A stretch of 64,000 bases of DNA from Fusibacter sp. 3D3 (GCF_001748365.1 NZ_BDHH01000002.1:192040-256039), one strand, 5' to 3'. Shown: positions 33,365 to 42,917, counted from the first letter of the stretch. The notes: a model not told the origin generated them from the letters alone. Numbers and translations are program-made.

Positions 33365-33883
33365 ATGTCAACGATTGATTTGATTGTATTAGGGATTGTA
33401 AAGAAAGAGCCATTAAGTGCTTATGACATTCAAAAACGGGTAGAATATCGCAACATATCTAAATGGGTTAAGATTAGTACGCCTTCAATATATAAAAAAG
33501 TTATTCAATTAGAGGAAAAAGCCTATATAAAAAGTACCCTGATTAAAGAGGGCAAGATGGCTGAAAAGGCTGTTTATGCTCTAACCGATGCCGGAGAGCA
33601 ACAGTTTGAAAATTTAATGATGGGCATTGCTTCACAATCCATTAATATCTTTTTAGACTTCAATGCGGTGATTGTGAATTTAGAGAGCCTTACTCCAGAA
33701 AATCGACAATTGTGTTTGACACATATTGGAGAGAATATTGCGGTATTAAAATCGTATCTTGAAGAAAACATGAGTCTAAAGGGCAATATGCCGGAAATAC
33801 CATCGACAGGTAAAGCTGTGTTGCAGCAACAGCTTATACTCGCAAAGGAACTTGAAAAGTGGATTCAGACTTTAAAAGATTAA
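33365..33883 (+). CDS. PadR-family transcriptional repressor
   Basis: A 172-aa regulator: winged helix IDLIVLGIVKKEPLSAYDIQKRV, TPSIYKKVIQLEEKAYIKST and YALTDAGEQQFENLM, then the C-terminal dimerisation helices. The ATG at 33365 has AAAGGAG 8 nt upstream; the longer frame overlaps the operator. The divergent MATE gene is the probable target, with a transported drug as the likely inducer, as in other PadR/efflux pairs. Confidence 0.88.
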   Translation: MSTIDLIVLGIVKKEPLSAYDIQKRVEYRNISKWVKISTPSIYKKVIQLEEKAYIKSTLIKEGKMAEKAVYALTDAGEQQFENLMMGIASQSINIFLDFNAVIVNLESLTPENRQLCLTHIGENIAVLKSYLEENMSLKGNMPEIPSTGKAVLQQQLILAKELEKWIQTLKD

Positions 33884-33933
33884 TTTAATGTCAAAAGAGA
33901 ATATGATAAAATGACATTGAAAGGAGGCCGATA

Positions 33934-34773
33934 ATGACCATAAGAAAGCAATACCAAGCAGACGTGGATGCTCTATTATCACATCGGTATGATCATGGAG
34001 CGGACTATTGGACGACCCCAGATAAACGGTTGATCAAAGGATCGCCTTTTTCAACATTAGAGTGTGTCCACTATTTGATTGAATTGGGGATGCCCCCTGC
34101 TGAACCGTTATTAAAAGAATGTGCAGATTTGATATTTAGCACTTGGAGATCGGATGGCCGGTTTAAACTGTATCCAAGTGGAGGCATTTATCCGTGTCAT
34201 ACGGTTCATGCTGCTGATGCACTGTGTCATATGGGATTGGCTTCAGATAAAAGATTGCAAAAAACCTTTCAACACCTTTTAGAAACTCAATTTGGTGATG
34301 GCGGATGGCGGTGTAACAAATTTACATTTGGACGTGGTCCAGAAACGGCGTATTCAAATCCCCTCCCGACGCTTGTTGCGTTAAGTGCTTTTCGTTTTAG
34401 CGATTACCTTAACAAATCCCCCGAACTGGATAAGGCCGTAGCATTTTTACTCGACCACTGGACGATTAGGAAGCCAATCGGGCCTTGTCACTATGGTATA
34501 GGCACACTGTTTATGCAAGTGGAGTATCCATTTCGCAATTACAATCTCTTTATGTATGTCTATATTTTGTCCTTTTACAAACGTGCAAAAAGAGATCCAA
34601 GGTTTTTAGAGGCCTTAAGTGCATTGGAATCTAAAATGAAAGATGATAAAATTGTTATTGAACGCAATGTGCCTAAATTGGCCCAGTTTTCTTTTTGTAA
34701 AAAAGGTGAACCCAGTGAACTGGCCACAAGACGGTATCACGAGATTTTAAGCAATCTTACAGATGAGGCGTGA
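33934..34773 (+). CDS. Prenyltransferase/squalene-cyclase-like alpha-toroid protein
   Basis: A 279-aa protein with helical repeats and the QxxDGGW-like signature FGDGGWRCNKFTFGRG, as well as TWRSDGRFKLYPSGG and PETAYSNPLPTLVALSAF. These are features of the alpha/alpha-toroid fold of terpenoid cyclases and prenyltransferases. It is far shorter than real squalene cyclases and lacks the DxDD catalytic motif, so enzyme activity as a cyclase is unlikely. GGAGG precedes the ATG. It follows PadR by 50 bp. Function unknown. Confidence 0.65.
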   Translation: MTIRKQYQADVDALLSHRYDHGADYWTTPDKRLIKGSPFSTLECVHYLIELGMPPAEPLLKECADLIFSTWRSDGRFKLYPSGGIYPCHTVHAADALCHMGLASDKRLQKTFQHLLETQFGDGGWRCNKFTFGRGPETAYSNPLPTLVALSAFRFSDYLNKSPELDKAVAFLLDHWTIRKPIGPCHYGIGTLFMQVEYPFRNYNLFMYVYILSFYKRAKRDPRFLEALSALESKMKDDKIVIERNVPKLAQFSFCKKGEPSELATRRYHEILSNLTDEA

Positions 34774-34850
34774 AGGTGCAAGATTAAATTTGAAATTGAT
34801 AGAATAGACAAATAATGCCATTTAAGACAGATGAGAGGATGTGTAAGACT

Positions 34851-35831
34851 ATGAAATTTATCGATATGCACTGTGATACGTTGATGCAACTGTTAATTCA
34901 TGATCGCGACAAGGCAGATTTATTAAATTCAAAATTTACAGCTGTGGATTTTCAAAGGATGAAATCGGCTGGCCAGCTGGCTCAGTTTTTTGCTGTATTT
35001 CTGCCACCACCTGATTTTTATGATAAATTAAAGATTGAAGGTTTGACGGATGCGCAATACATCAACAGATTGCATGGCTATTTGATGAAAAATGTTGAAG
35101 CAAATGGGAATCTCATCAAGATGGCATACAATGCTCAGGATATTATTGAAAATGAAAAACAAGGTAAAATGAGTGCCCTATTAACGATGGAAGATAGTCG
35201 TGATGTCAATGGTAAATTGAGCCGTATAAAAGAATTCTATGATATGGGCTTTAGAGCCATGTCTTTAACTTGGAATTTTGAAAACTGTTTTGGATATCCC
35301 AATTCAACAAATCCAGAAATCATGAATAAAGGGTTAAAAGATTTTGGTAAAGAAGCCGTTGAATATATGCAGAATCTCGGGATGATTGTAGATGTGTCTC
35401 ATCTATCAGATGGTGGGTTTTATGATGTTGCAAAAATATGCAAAAAACCTTTTGTGGCAACGCATTCCAATGCAAGAAGTCTCAGCAATCATCAAAGAAA
35501 TTTGACAGATGATATGATAAAAGTACTTGCAAATCAAGGTGGGATCACAGGCATCAATTTTGCACCCGCCTTTTCCAATGTGGATACTTCAGATAGGCAT
35601 GGCTATGCAAAGGCTTATGCTGAGATGGCGAAATACATCGCCAATGTTGGAGGTGTTGAAGTGATCGGCTTGGGGAGTGACCTTGATGGCATAAGTGGGG
35701 AACTTGAAATTGATAGCTGTGATAAAATGTATTTGCTTGAAGAGGCTTTAAAGGAAGTTGGCTTTAAAGAAGCGGAGATCGAAAAAATGTTTTATAAAAA
35801 TGTATTGAGGGTTATGAAAGCTTGTTTATAG
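34851..35831 (+). CDS. Membrane-dipeptidase family (M19) metallopeptidase
   Basis: A 326-aa peptidase with the zinc motif FIDMHCDTL near the start, GKMSALLTMEDSR, YDMGFRAMSLTWNFENCFGYP, GMIVDVSHLSDGGFYDV, FVATHSNARSLSNHQRNLTD and EVIGLGSDLDGI, all in the usual order for renal-dipeptidase homologues that cut dipeptides, including D-amino acid ones. The ATG at 34851 is preferred: AGAGGATG is 10 nt upstream and the HxD motif follows at once. Probably cytoplasmic since there is no signal peptide. Confidence 0.92.
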   Translation: MKFIDMHCDTLMQLLIHDRDKADLLNSKFTAVDFQRMKSAGQLAQFFAVFLPPPDFYDKLKIEGLTDAQYINRLHGYLMKNVEANGNLIKMAYNAQDIIENEKQGKMSALLTMEDSRDVNGKLSRIKEFYDMGFRAMSLTWNFENCFGYPNSTNPEIMNKGLKDFGKEAVEYMQNLGMIVDVSHLSDGGFYDVAKICKKPFVATHSNARSLSNHQRNLTDDMIKVLANQGGITGINFAPAFSNVDTSDRHGYAKAYAEMAKYIANVGGVEVIGLGSDLDGISGELEIDSCDKMYLLEEALKEVGFKEAEIEKMFYKNVLRVMKACL

Positions 35832-35910
35832 TTGTGCTAATTTCTGCCTTACATCAACTGCAAGTTTTTTTTAGCCTTTATTGGGACTATTCCTAGGAGT
35901 AGTTCTTTTT

Positions 35911-36010
35911 TAGTTTTCGTCCAGCTTAGAGGCAGGCGTGTTTAACCTGCTCTAAGCGGTTAGACGAGGACGGGTCCGACAAAATGTGGTCTTGGCGGAC
36001 AATGATTTAA
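35911..36010 (+). repeat. 100-nt structured repeat, copy 1
   Basis: Starts TTAGTTTTCGTCCAGCTTAGAG and contains the hairpin CTTAGAGGCAGG / CCTGCTCTAAG with the loop CGTGTTTAA, then GCGGTTAGACGAGGACGGGTC. The outer TCGTC/GACGA also pair. Reverse complement copy at 56077-56174, half copy at 30690-30733. In the 338-base gap between the dipeptidase and the EAL gene nothing else was found apart from a TAGTA/TACTA-type hairpin at about 35885-35905. Confidence 0.7.
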
Positions 36011-36169
36011 AAGCGGATAGACTCATATAGTAAAACGTAGTATGATTATGGAGTAAAGATTAATCCCAACAAGAGGATGTTGCAGATTGAATTATTGACT
36101 TTGGAGTTAAATTATTATAGGAGAAATATGCATGATTAAAGAAACGAGATTGACAAAGGCATTTTTACG

Positions 36170-37816
36170 ATGACTTTATTGCTATATGGTATTATAACGG
36201 TGGTTTCCATCGGTAAAATTTTAAGTGTGGTTATTTGGGTGCCTATATTTGTCGTTTTTTTATTCACTTTGATGGATATAAAACTGAGTTACATATTAAT
36301 TACAGTGCACCTCATTGTGACTTTTCTATATAATATCAAATATCCCTCTTACCATTATGAGGTGACAAAGTCGACCTATACAAGTATGTATACCATTATT
36401 CTCATCCTTTTGGTGACTCTTCCGAAGGTGGTGAATCTTTTTAAGGCATATCAGAAAAAAATTCTAGAAGATAATGAAACTTTGTACAAGAATAACGCAC
36501 ATGTTAATTTGCTGCTGAAAGACAATGCAGAGAAGAACCGTCAATTGACGGAAATTGCCTATAAAGATTCTGTGACGGGTCTATTCAATCGACTAGGATT
36601 CATTAAAGCTTTAAACGATTTTTTAGAAAGGGATAATAGCATCTCTCTATCGGTTTTGCTTATCGATATCGTTCAGTTTAGAAATATCAACAGTGTTTAT
36701 GGCTATGGATTTGGAGATAGAGTTCTCAAGACGATATCGGTGCTTTTAAGTGATCCTCAGTTCAAAGCGCAACACATTGCAAGGGTTGGGAATGATACTT
36801 TTGCGATTGTCATTACAGATGTATCCATGAATGAGCTTCAAAATAAAATAGAGTTTGATATAGGACGTTCTGTTTTTTTAACGGAACATGGGATTAACAT
36901 AAAATATCGAATAGGCATATCCATTTGCAATTCTAAAGAGAAAACTGCTGAATTGTTATTGAATGAAGCTGATATTGCACTGAGCAAGACGAAGGAACTT
37001 CACTCAATTCATTATTTTATCTATGATCTCAAGTTGGATCATGAAATCAAAAATCGATTTAACATGACGCTGGCATTAGATCAAGCCATAGAATCGAAGA
37101 AAATTTTTATGGTTTATCAACCCATTTATGATACAAAATCTAGAAAAATTGTTAGTGTTGAAGCTTTAGCCAGATGGCATGATGATGCTTTTGGCGTTGT
37201 CTCGCCAGATATCTTCGTTGCGCTTGCTGAAAAATCAACTTTGATCCACGGATTAGGCAATCTGATCATAGAATCTGTGTGCCAGTTTGCCAGTCGGCTT
37301 GCAAACCAAGGGGCTGACTATTCTGTGACCATCAATATTTCATCTCGACAGTTGGATCTAGAAGATTTTTCAGAAATGTTTCTCAAGCAGATTGATACCT
37401 ACAAGTTGAACCCTCTCAAAATCGGTGTGGAGATCACTGAATCCATATTGATAGAAAAATTTGAATTGGTTGTTAAGCATCTTAATAACCTTCGAGATAA
37501 AGGTATAAAGATTTATTTAGATGATTTTGGTACAGGGTACTCGTCCCTAAACTATTTAGATCAATTACCGATAGATGTTTTGAAAATTGATAAAGGCTTT
37601 GTAGATGAAATTTTGACCTGTAAAAGGAAAAGGTATCTTTTGGAGACCATCATATCCCTAGCAAGACAGTTTAATTTAAGTGTACTTGCAGAAGGGGTTG
37701 AAACGCGAGAACAGGCTGAATTTTTGGAGCAGATGCACATCAACATGATGCAGGGGTATTATTATTCAATGCCACTAAACGAAATGGACACTCTAGCGCT
37801 GAATAACGCGAATTAA
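36170..37816 (+). CDS. EAL-domain c-di-GMP phosphodiesterase with degenerate GGDEF domain
   Basis: A 548-aa protein. The N-terminus has four or so membrane helices (residues 1-95), then a short coiled coil (YQKKILEDNETLYKNNAHVN), a GGDEF domain with DSVTGLFNRLGFIKAL but VGNDTF in place of GGDEF (no cyclase activity expected; maybe GTP binding), and an EAL domain with all catalytic residues: EALARW, NISSRQL, ITESI, DDFGTGYSSL, KIDKGFV, AEGVET and MQGYYYS. It should hydrolyse c-di-GMP. A 13-codon ORF (MIKETRLTKAFLR, 36132) with an AGGAG RBS overlaps the start by ATGA, so translation is coupled or the N-terminus was split by a frameshift. Confidence 0.88.
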   Translation: MTLLLYGIITVVSIGKILSVVIWVPIFVVFLFTLMDIKLSYILITVHLIVTFLYNIKYPSYHYEVTKSTYTSMYTIILILLVTLPKVVNLFKAYQKKILEDNETLYKNNAHVNLLLKDNAEKNRQLTEIAYKDSVTGLFNRLGFIKALNDFLERDNSISLSVLLIDIVQFRNINSVYGYGFGDRVLKTISVLLSDPQFKAQHIARVGNDTFAIVITDVSMNELQNKIEFDIGRSVFLTEHGINIKYRIGISICNSKEKTAELLLNEADIALSKTKELHSIHYFIYDLKLDHEIKNRFNMTLALDQAIESKKIFMVYQPIYDTKSRKIVSVEALARWHDDAFGVVSPDIFVALAEKSTLIHGLGNLIIESVCQFASRLANQGADYSVTINISSRQLDLEDFSEMFLKQIDTYKLNPLKIGVEITESILIEKFELVVKHLNNLRDKGIKIYLDDFGTGYSSLNYLDQLPIDVLKIDKGFVDEILTCKRKRYLLETIISLARQFNLSVLAEGVETREQAEFLEQMHINMMQGYYYSMPLNEMDTLALNNAN

Positions 37817-37913
37817 ATTTTACAAATCTGTCATATTAGAAAAAAGGTGTTGGATGTTGTGGATAAAGGGTAATAGGTAAAAAGAGTTATAAATTAGTAA
37901 GTGGAGGTGTTTT

Positions 37914-38807
37914 ATGAACATTGTACAGTTAGAAAGAATGAAAAATGATAAAGGCTTTGTTGCGGCGCTTGATCAAAGTGGTGGTAGTACGCCAAAAGCA
38001 CTTGCAACTTATGGTGTTACAGAAGATGCATATAAAGGTGAAGCTGAGATGTTTCAGCTTGTACATGAAATGCGCACACGAATTATGAAAAGTCCTGCAT
38101 TCACGAAAGAAAGAATTCTTGCAGCGATTCTATTTGAAAATACAATGGATTTAAAAGTGGATGGACAATACAGCGCTGATTATCTTTGGGAAACTAAGGG
38201 TATCGTGCCTATTTTAAAAGTAGATAAGGGTTTAGCCGATTTAGAGAATGGGGTCCAATTGATGAAGCCCATTTCCAATCTTGATGACTTACTCATACGT
38301 GCTAAGGAACGTCATATTTTTGGAACTAAAATGCGTTCAGTCATAAAAGAAGTGAACGAGACGGGTATAAAGGCAATCGTTGCTCAGCAGTTCGAAATTG
38401 CTAAAGTGATTATTGCAGCTGGATTTGTGCCCATTATTGAACCTGAAGTGGATATTCATACGGTCAATAAGCAAACGGCTGAGGCAGTTCTAAAAAAAGA
38501 ACTGATAGAGGCTTTAAAATCATTAAATTCGGATCAAAAAGTCATGTTCAAACTGACTATTCCAGAAATTGATAGTTTTTACGAAGGCCTTAGCGATCAT
38601 CCAAATGTCGTCAGAGTGGTTGCATTATCGGGTGGTTATTCAAGAGAAGAGGCTAACGTAAAACTCTCTAAAAATCGCAAGCTGATTGCGAGCTTTTCTA
38701 GGGCATTGACAGAAGGTTTGAGTGCTCAACAAAGTGATGATGCGTTTGATCAGATGATCGGTCAATCAATTCAATCTATTTATGAGGCTTCAGTATCACC
38801 CGAATAG
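37914..38807 (+). CDS. fda: Fructose-bisphosphate aldolase, class I
   Basis: A 297-aa glycolytic/gluconeogenic enzyme of the bacterial class I type. Visible are [41 protein letters not shown] (near Schiff-base region), [37 protein letters not shown] (catalytic Lys) and [23 protein letters not shown] precedes the ATG. Monocistronic, followed by tandem 15-bp repeats and a terminator. Confidence 0.93.
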   Translation: MNIVQLERMKNDKGFVAALDQSGGSTPKALATYGVTEDAYKGEAEMFQLVHEMRTRIMKSPAFTKERILAAILFENTMDLKVDGQYSADYLWETKGIVPILKVDKGLADLENGVQLMKPISNLDDLLIRAKERHIFGTKMRSVIKEVNETGIKAIVAQQFEIAKVIIAAGFVPIIEPEVDIHTVNKQTAEAVLKKELIEALKSLNSDQKVMFKLTIPEIDSFYEGLSDHPNVVRVVALSGGYSREEANVKLSKNRKLIASFSRALTEGLSAQQSDDAFDQMIGQSIQSIYEASVSPE

Positions 38808-38815
38808 TCATTTAA

Positions 38816-38874
38816 GGATTAAACAATTAAAGACTAAACAATTAAAGACTAAACAATTAAAGACTAAACAATTA
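38816..38874 (+). repeat. Tandem 15-bp repeat downstream of fda
   Basis: About four units of TAAACAATTAAAGAC, directly before the fda terminator. One further GACTAAACAATT lies at about 38974, upstream of the MarR promoter. Non-coding; copy number probably varies. Confidence 0.8.
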
Positions 38875-38920
38875 AAGAAGGCTTGCCCATGTGATTGATT
38901 CATGTAGGCAGGCCTTTTGT
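38875..38920 (+). terminator. Intrinsic terminator of fda
   Basis: AAGGCTTGCC pairs with GGCAGGCCTT (one bulge) around a 20-nt loop, followed by TTGTAT. Confidence 0.7.
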
Positions 38921-38991
38921 ATGATCTTTTGATCGCGATGAAATTTCAAATTGTATACCAATGTTAATATGAGAAGACTAAACAATTGCGG

Positions 38992-39031
38992 TTGACAAAA
39001 TAATGCTTCGGTGGTAGAATTAAATTAATTC
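38992..39031 (+). promoter_or_regulatory. Promoter and MarR operator candidate
   Basis: TTGACA (38992-38997), 17 nt, TAGAAT (39015-39020). Overlapping the -10 is the palindrome GAATTAA-A-TTAATTC (39017-39031). The regulator gene starts 16 nt later, so autorepression is expected. Confidence 0.7.
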
Positions 39032-39046
39032 GAAGGAGGAAGTATT

Positions 39047-39535
39047 GTGGAAATCGATTTTAACAATATAGAAAACGCGTTTTTTGAGATCTTTGATCAG
39101 ATAAGAGTACTTATATCTCAAGAAATATGGGAGAACATTCTTCTAAATTGTACCAAGAATGAGCTGTTTGTTTTGATTTTGTTATACAGAGGCGCTCAGG
39201 TCAATATGACTCAAATTGCCGACTATCTGAGCATTCCACTTAACACAGCAACTGGTATTGTGACGCGTATGGAAAAAAAAGCTATGATTGAACGCGTCAG
39301 AAGTATGGCAGATAAACGTGTGGTGACGATTGTTTTAACCGATGCAGGGAAGAAGCAGATCAATGCGATGATGAGTGCCTTTATACATTATGGTCAAAGA
39401 TTTATAACGGCATTATCAGCCGAAGAAATGGCCACTGTTGGGACGATTTTTGACAAGGTGATCACGATACTCCAAGATGAAAGTAATAAAGAAGTTCAAA
39501 GAAAGAGTTCGGTAAGAAAAATAGTAATTGAGTAG
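39047..39535 (+). CDS. MarR-family transcriptional regulator
   Basis: A 162-aa winged-helix protein. It has TKNELFVLILLYRGAQVNMT, QIADYLSIPLNTATGIVTRMEKKAMIERV, then the wing RSMADKRVVTIVLTDAGKKQ. It starts with GTG after GAAGGAGGAAG. A palindrome covers its own -10. It precedes two ArsA-like ATPase genes by 170 bp in the same direction and probably regulates them. Inducer unknown. Confidence 0.88.
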   Translation: MEIDFNNIENAFFEIFDQIRVLISQEIWENILLNCTKNELFVLILLYRGAQVNMTQIADYLSIPLNTATGIVTRMEKKAMIERVRSMADKRVVTIVLTDAGKKQINAMMSAFIHYGQRFITALSAEEMATVGTIFDKVITILQDESNKEVQRKSSVRKIVIE

Positions 39536-39702
39536 AATACAAAGTGAAAAAATAATAAGTTAAAACGGGTTGAGTAAAAGACACCCGTGATATTGGCTAC
39601 CTAGAGAGGTAGCTTATATTAGAAAAAATACTTCGACAAAAGAACTATTCGGAAAGAGAAATAATTAGTTGTCATTAGTTTATAAAAGAAAGTAGGTGTG
39701 AA

Positions 39703-40875
39703 ATGATGAGCAGAATACTCATTTTTACAGGGAAAGGTGGCGTCGGAAAGACCAGTGTGGCGGCGGCACATGCAAGATATTCCTCGTTGGAAGGCAAGAA
39801 AACACTCATTGTAAGTACAGATATGGCACATAACTTGAGTGATATTTTTGGTGTATCACTTGGTAAAACAACGTGCCAAGTTGAAGAAAATCTTTTTGCT
39901 CTGGAAATTGATCCTAACCATATGATGGAAAATGAATTTGGTGATATGAAAAATGCTTTGATTAATATGATCCGTTCATCAGGTGCACCCATATCGGGTG
40001 TGGAGCATCTTTCTGTTCTTCCGGGGATGGATGAATTATTTTCTCTATTAAAGATTTTGGAAATTTATGAGACGGGTGATTTTGAACGCATTATAGTGGA
40101 TTGTGCCCCAACAGGTGAGACCATTGCAATGCTGAAGATTCCAGAATTATTATCATGGTATATGGAAAAGTTTCTGCCAGTTGGCAAGGTAGCACTTAGG
40201 GTATTGGCACCTATTTCCAAAGCGGCCTTTAAGATTGAATTGCCTAATAAAGCAGCCATTTCTGATGTTGAAAAGATGTTTTTAAAATTGGCACAGCTTC
40301 AAGCGTTATTTAAAAATAGAGAAGTTACCTCGATCCGTATCGTTGCAATACCAGAAAAGATGGTCGTTGAAGAAACGAAACGCAACTATATGTATATGAA
40401 TTTGTATAATTTCCAAGTAGATGGTCTCTATATCAATCGCATTCTGCCAAGTGATATAGACAATCCCTTTTTCAATGAATGGATTGAAATTCAACATCAA
40501 TACATTGATGAATACGAAATGATATTTGGGGAGATTCCAATTTATAAAATACCATGGTTCGACACCGATCTTAATGGCCTCTCGGGAATAGATCTCATTG
40601 CAAAGGCAGTATTAAAAAATCGAGATGTCTTTAGCGTTATAAAAGATATTCAAGGTGAAACTTATGAAAAAGTACAAAACGGTTATATCTTGAAATTAAA
40701 CCTACCTTGTGTGGAGAAAGCCGATGTCAAACTACATGAATCCTTAACCGATATTATCCTAAAAATAGGCAACTTTAAACGCAATATCCCTAAGCCAAGT
40801 ACGCTTAGAAATCATGAAATAACAAATGCTCAGTTTGATGAGGGCATACTCACGATAACACTACTTGAAAAGTGA
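39703..40875 (+). CDS. ArsA/GET3-family ATPase (1)
   Basis: A 390-aa soluble P-loop ATPase: Walker A FTGKGGVGKTSVAAA (deviant, with the intradimer Lys), switch I STDMAHNLSDIFG, VDCAPTGETIAML (A-motif for this family), and a C-terminal about 80-residue HSP20-like domain (YILKLNLPCVEKADVKLHE, FDEGILTITLLEK). Bacterial members with this tail are not the classical arsenite pump ATPase: no ArsB is nearby and the metal cysteines of E. coli ArsA are not seen. The pairing with a second ATPase 280 bp downstream suggests a heterodimer. Client and partner unknown. Confidence 0.82.
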   Translation: MMSRILIFTGKGGVGKTSVAAAHARYSSLEGKKTLIVSTDMAHNLSDIFGVSLGKTTCQVEENLFALEIDPNHMMENEFGDMKNALINMIRSSGAPISGVEHLSVLPGMDELFSLLKILEIYETGDFERIIVDCAPTGETIAMLKIPELLSWYMEKFLPVGKVALRVLAPISKAAFKIELPNKAAISDVEKMFLKLAQLQALFKNREVTSIRIVAIPEKMVVEETKRNYMYMNLYNFQVDGLYINRILPSDIDNPFFNEWIEIQHQYIDEYEMIFGEIPIYKIPWFDTDLNGLSGIDLIAKAVLKNRDVFSVIKDIQGETYEKVQNGYILKLNLPCVEKADVKLHESLTDIILKIGNFKRNIPKPSTLRNHEITNAQFDEGILTITLLEK

Positions 40876-40908
40876 AACAGTGCCTAAAATGAAAGGAAGG
40901 TGCTTCTG

Positions 40909-41148
40909 ATGAAAGCGATTCATATTGAGATTATAGAAAAATTGATTGAAGCAAAAAAACTAGAGAAGGAAGCTTTGATGATGCTTTTACCACAAAAAAT
41001 GCAGAGGCATCTTGAAGTGATTAGCAAGGAACTGAAAGATATGGCATGTGAGTATATCTCTGACTTAGCTCTGAAACAAGATACACAAAAATCAACTGAA
41101 CAAAACGAAGTGAAAACCCATGGGGTTAAAAAAGTAGATATAGGATAG
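40909..41148 (+). CDS. Small helical protein between the two ArsA-like genes
   Basis: A 79-aa mostly helical protein (IHIEIIEKLIEAKKLEKEALMMLLPQKMQRHLEVISKELK) with a charged tail. The ATG at 40909 is 8 nt after GGAAGG; a GTG at 40900 lies within that RBS. It is co-transcribed with the flanking ATPases and may be a coupling subunit. I do not recognise a family. Confidence 0.65.
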   Translation: MKAIHIEIIEKLIEAKKLEKEALMMLLPQKMQRHLEVISKELKDMACEYISDLALKQDTQKSTEQNEVKTHGVKKVDIG

Positions 41149-41159
41149 GAGGTGTTAGG

Positions 41160-42317
41160 ATGCGTATTATATTATATACAGGTAAAGGTGGCGTCGGCAA
41201 AACAAGTATCGCTGCTGCAACAGCAATAAAATTAGCAGATGAAGGCAAGCGGGTTATGATTATGAGCACCGATCAAGCGCACAGTTTGTCGGATTCATTT
41301 GATATTAAGCTTAGCTCTGAAAAGACTGAAATCACTGCTAAGTTGGATGCATTAGAAATAGATGTCGTTGCAGAAAGTGAATCCGCTTGGGGAAACTTGA
41401 GAGCTTATGTGAAAGAAATTCTAACTTCCAAAGTCGAAAGTGGCATTGAAGCAGAGGAGCTACTTGTTTTCCCTGGGCTTGAAGAGTTATTTGCTCTTTT
41501 CAAAATATTAGACCTCTATGAAAAAGGAGATTATGATGTTTTAATTGTGGATTGTGCACCGACTGGAGAGACCTTATCATTGCTCAAATATCCTGAAATG
41601 TTTGGCGATATGCTTGAAAAGTTATTACCGATTAAGCGTAAAATGCTTAAAGTAGCAGGGCCTATTGTTCAGACGGTGACAAAAGTCCCCATGCCAAAAG
41701 ACAATGTCTTTGAGGATATAGAGCGGTTAATGGACAAATTAGAGAGACTTCAGGCACTTATGCTAAACAAAGAGGTGGTTTCAATTAGAATTGTGACAAC
41801 ACCCGAAAAAATAGTGATTAAAGAGACCAAAAGAAATTTTACTTGGTTACAACTATTTGACTACAATGTGGATGCGATTCTTATAAATAAAGTTTACCCC
41901 AAGGTAGCACTTGAAGGGTATTTTAACCAATGGGTTAAACTTCAAGAAGAAGGCCTCGTTGAACTTGAAGAAAGTTTTAGAGATGTGCCAAGATTTGTGT
42001 TAATGCTTCAAAAGCATGAGCTCAAGACAATCCCAGTTTTAAAGGCTGTAAGTACTCTTTATGGTGAAGTAGATCCTGCTTTGGTTTTGGTGACACATAA
42101 GACCTTTAATATCACTCAAAAAGAGGACCGTCATATTATGGAAATCTACCTGCCTTTTGCCGAAAAAAGTGAAATGGATTTAGGTCAAAATAACGGCGAG
42201 ATACAAATTGCCATTAAAAATGAAAAACGTTGTTTTGCACTGCCCGATATGATCAAAGGCAAGCAAATAGAATCTGCCAAATTTGAGAATGGTATATTGA
42301 CCATTGCATTTGCATAA
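41160..42317 (+). CDS. ArsA/GET3-family ATPase (2)
   Basis: A 385-aa paralogue of ATPase 1: YTGKGGVGKTSIAAATAIKL, STDQAHSLSDSFDIK, VDCAPTGETLSLLKYPEM, and an HSP20-like C-terminal domain (IYLPFAEKSEMDLGQNNGEI, FENGILTIAF). GGAGG 12 nt before ATG. The two ATPases share the ordering of motifs and segments such as LQALMLNKEVVSIRIVTTPEK, so they stem from a duplication; like the two halves of ArsA they may form one functional dimer. Possible roles include tail-anchored protein targeting or metalloid handling. Confidence 0.82.
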   Translation: MRIILYTGKGGVGKTSIAAATAIKLADEGKRVMIMSTDQAHSLSDSFDIKLSSEKTEITAKLDALEIDVVAESESAWGNLRAYVKEILTSKVESGIEAEELLVFPGLEELFALFKILDLYEKGDYDVLIVDCAPTGETLSLLKYPEMFGDMLEKLLPIKRKMLKVAGPIVQTVTKVPMPKDNVFEDIERLMDKLERLQALMLNKEVVSIRIVTTPEKIVIKETKRNFTWLQLFDYNVDAILINKVYPKVALEGYFNQWVKLQEEGLVELEESFRDVPRFVLMLQKHELKTIPVLKAVSTLYGEVDPALVLVTHKTFNITQKEDRHIMEIYLPFAEKSEMDLGQNNGEIQIAIKNEKRCFALPDMIKGKQIESAKFENGILTIAFA

Positions 42318-42445
42318 TAATAGTAGGCAGGCCTTTTGATATGCAATAAGTGATCCTAATTTTAAAAAAAAGTTTGAATTCTATTTTAAAGCATTATATG
42401 ATGATTTCAGACATCGATGTACTTTAAAAAAAAGAAGGAAAAGTT

Positions 42446-42901
42446 ATGAAACCTTATATTGAAATGCTACCCGCGTATAGAATTGCCTACATGAGCAACA
42501 TAGGCCCTTATGGGCCAGAAAATGTGAAGTTGATGGAAAGTTTAAAGCATTGGGCGATGGGGGAAGGCCTTTTGGATGATCAGTCTATTTTATTGGGGAT
42601 AGCACAGAATGATCCAAGTGTGACAAAGCCTGAATTATGCCGATATGACACAGGTCTTGTCATCTCGGTGGACTTAAAGTTAGATCATGATGCAGTTAAT
42701 CTTGGCAACATCGTAGGCGGTAAGTATTGTGTTTTTAAGATAAGCCATACGGCAGAGGCTGTTCAAAAGGCATGGTCTGAAATGTTTCCAAAATTGTTAG
42801 AGGCAGGATACCAAATTGATCAAGCAAGACCCATTCTTGAACGTTATAAAGCAGAGCTGGTCAATAACCACTGGTGTGAAATCTGTGTGCCAATAAACTA
42901 A
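42446..42901 (+). CDS. GyrI-like / AraC effector-binding domain protein
   Basis: A 151-aa stand-alone small-molecule-binding domain: PAYRIAYMSNIGPYGPENVKLM at the start, LGIAQNDPSVTKPELCRYDTGL in the middle and YCVFKISHTAEAVQKAWSEMF, then PILERYKAE. These are the marks of the GyrI/SbmC/Rob-C family. It has no DNA-binding part. It may sequester or hydrolyse a hydrophobic compound. GAAGGAAAAG before the ATG. Confidence 0.8.
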   Translation: MKPYIEMLPAYRIAYMSNIGPYGPENVKLMESLKHWAMGEGLLDDQSILLGIAQNDPSVTKPELCRYDTGLVISVDLKLDHDAVNLGNIVGGKYCVFKISHTAEAVQKAWSEMFPKLLEAGYQIDQARPILERYKAELVNNHWCEICVPIN

Positions 42902-42917
42902 AAAAGAGGTGTAAGCG

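Noticed and set aside
38816-38874. Tandem 15-bp units considered as a CRISPR-like array
   Set aside because: Units are contiguous, without spacers, short and AT-rich, and no cas genes are present.
39703-42317. Classical arsenite pump ATPase ArsA
   Set aside because: No ArsB/ArsD nearby, no metal-site cysteines recognised, and HSP20-like tails point to the wider GET3/ArsA family.
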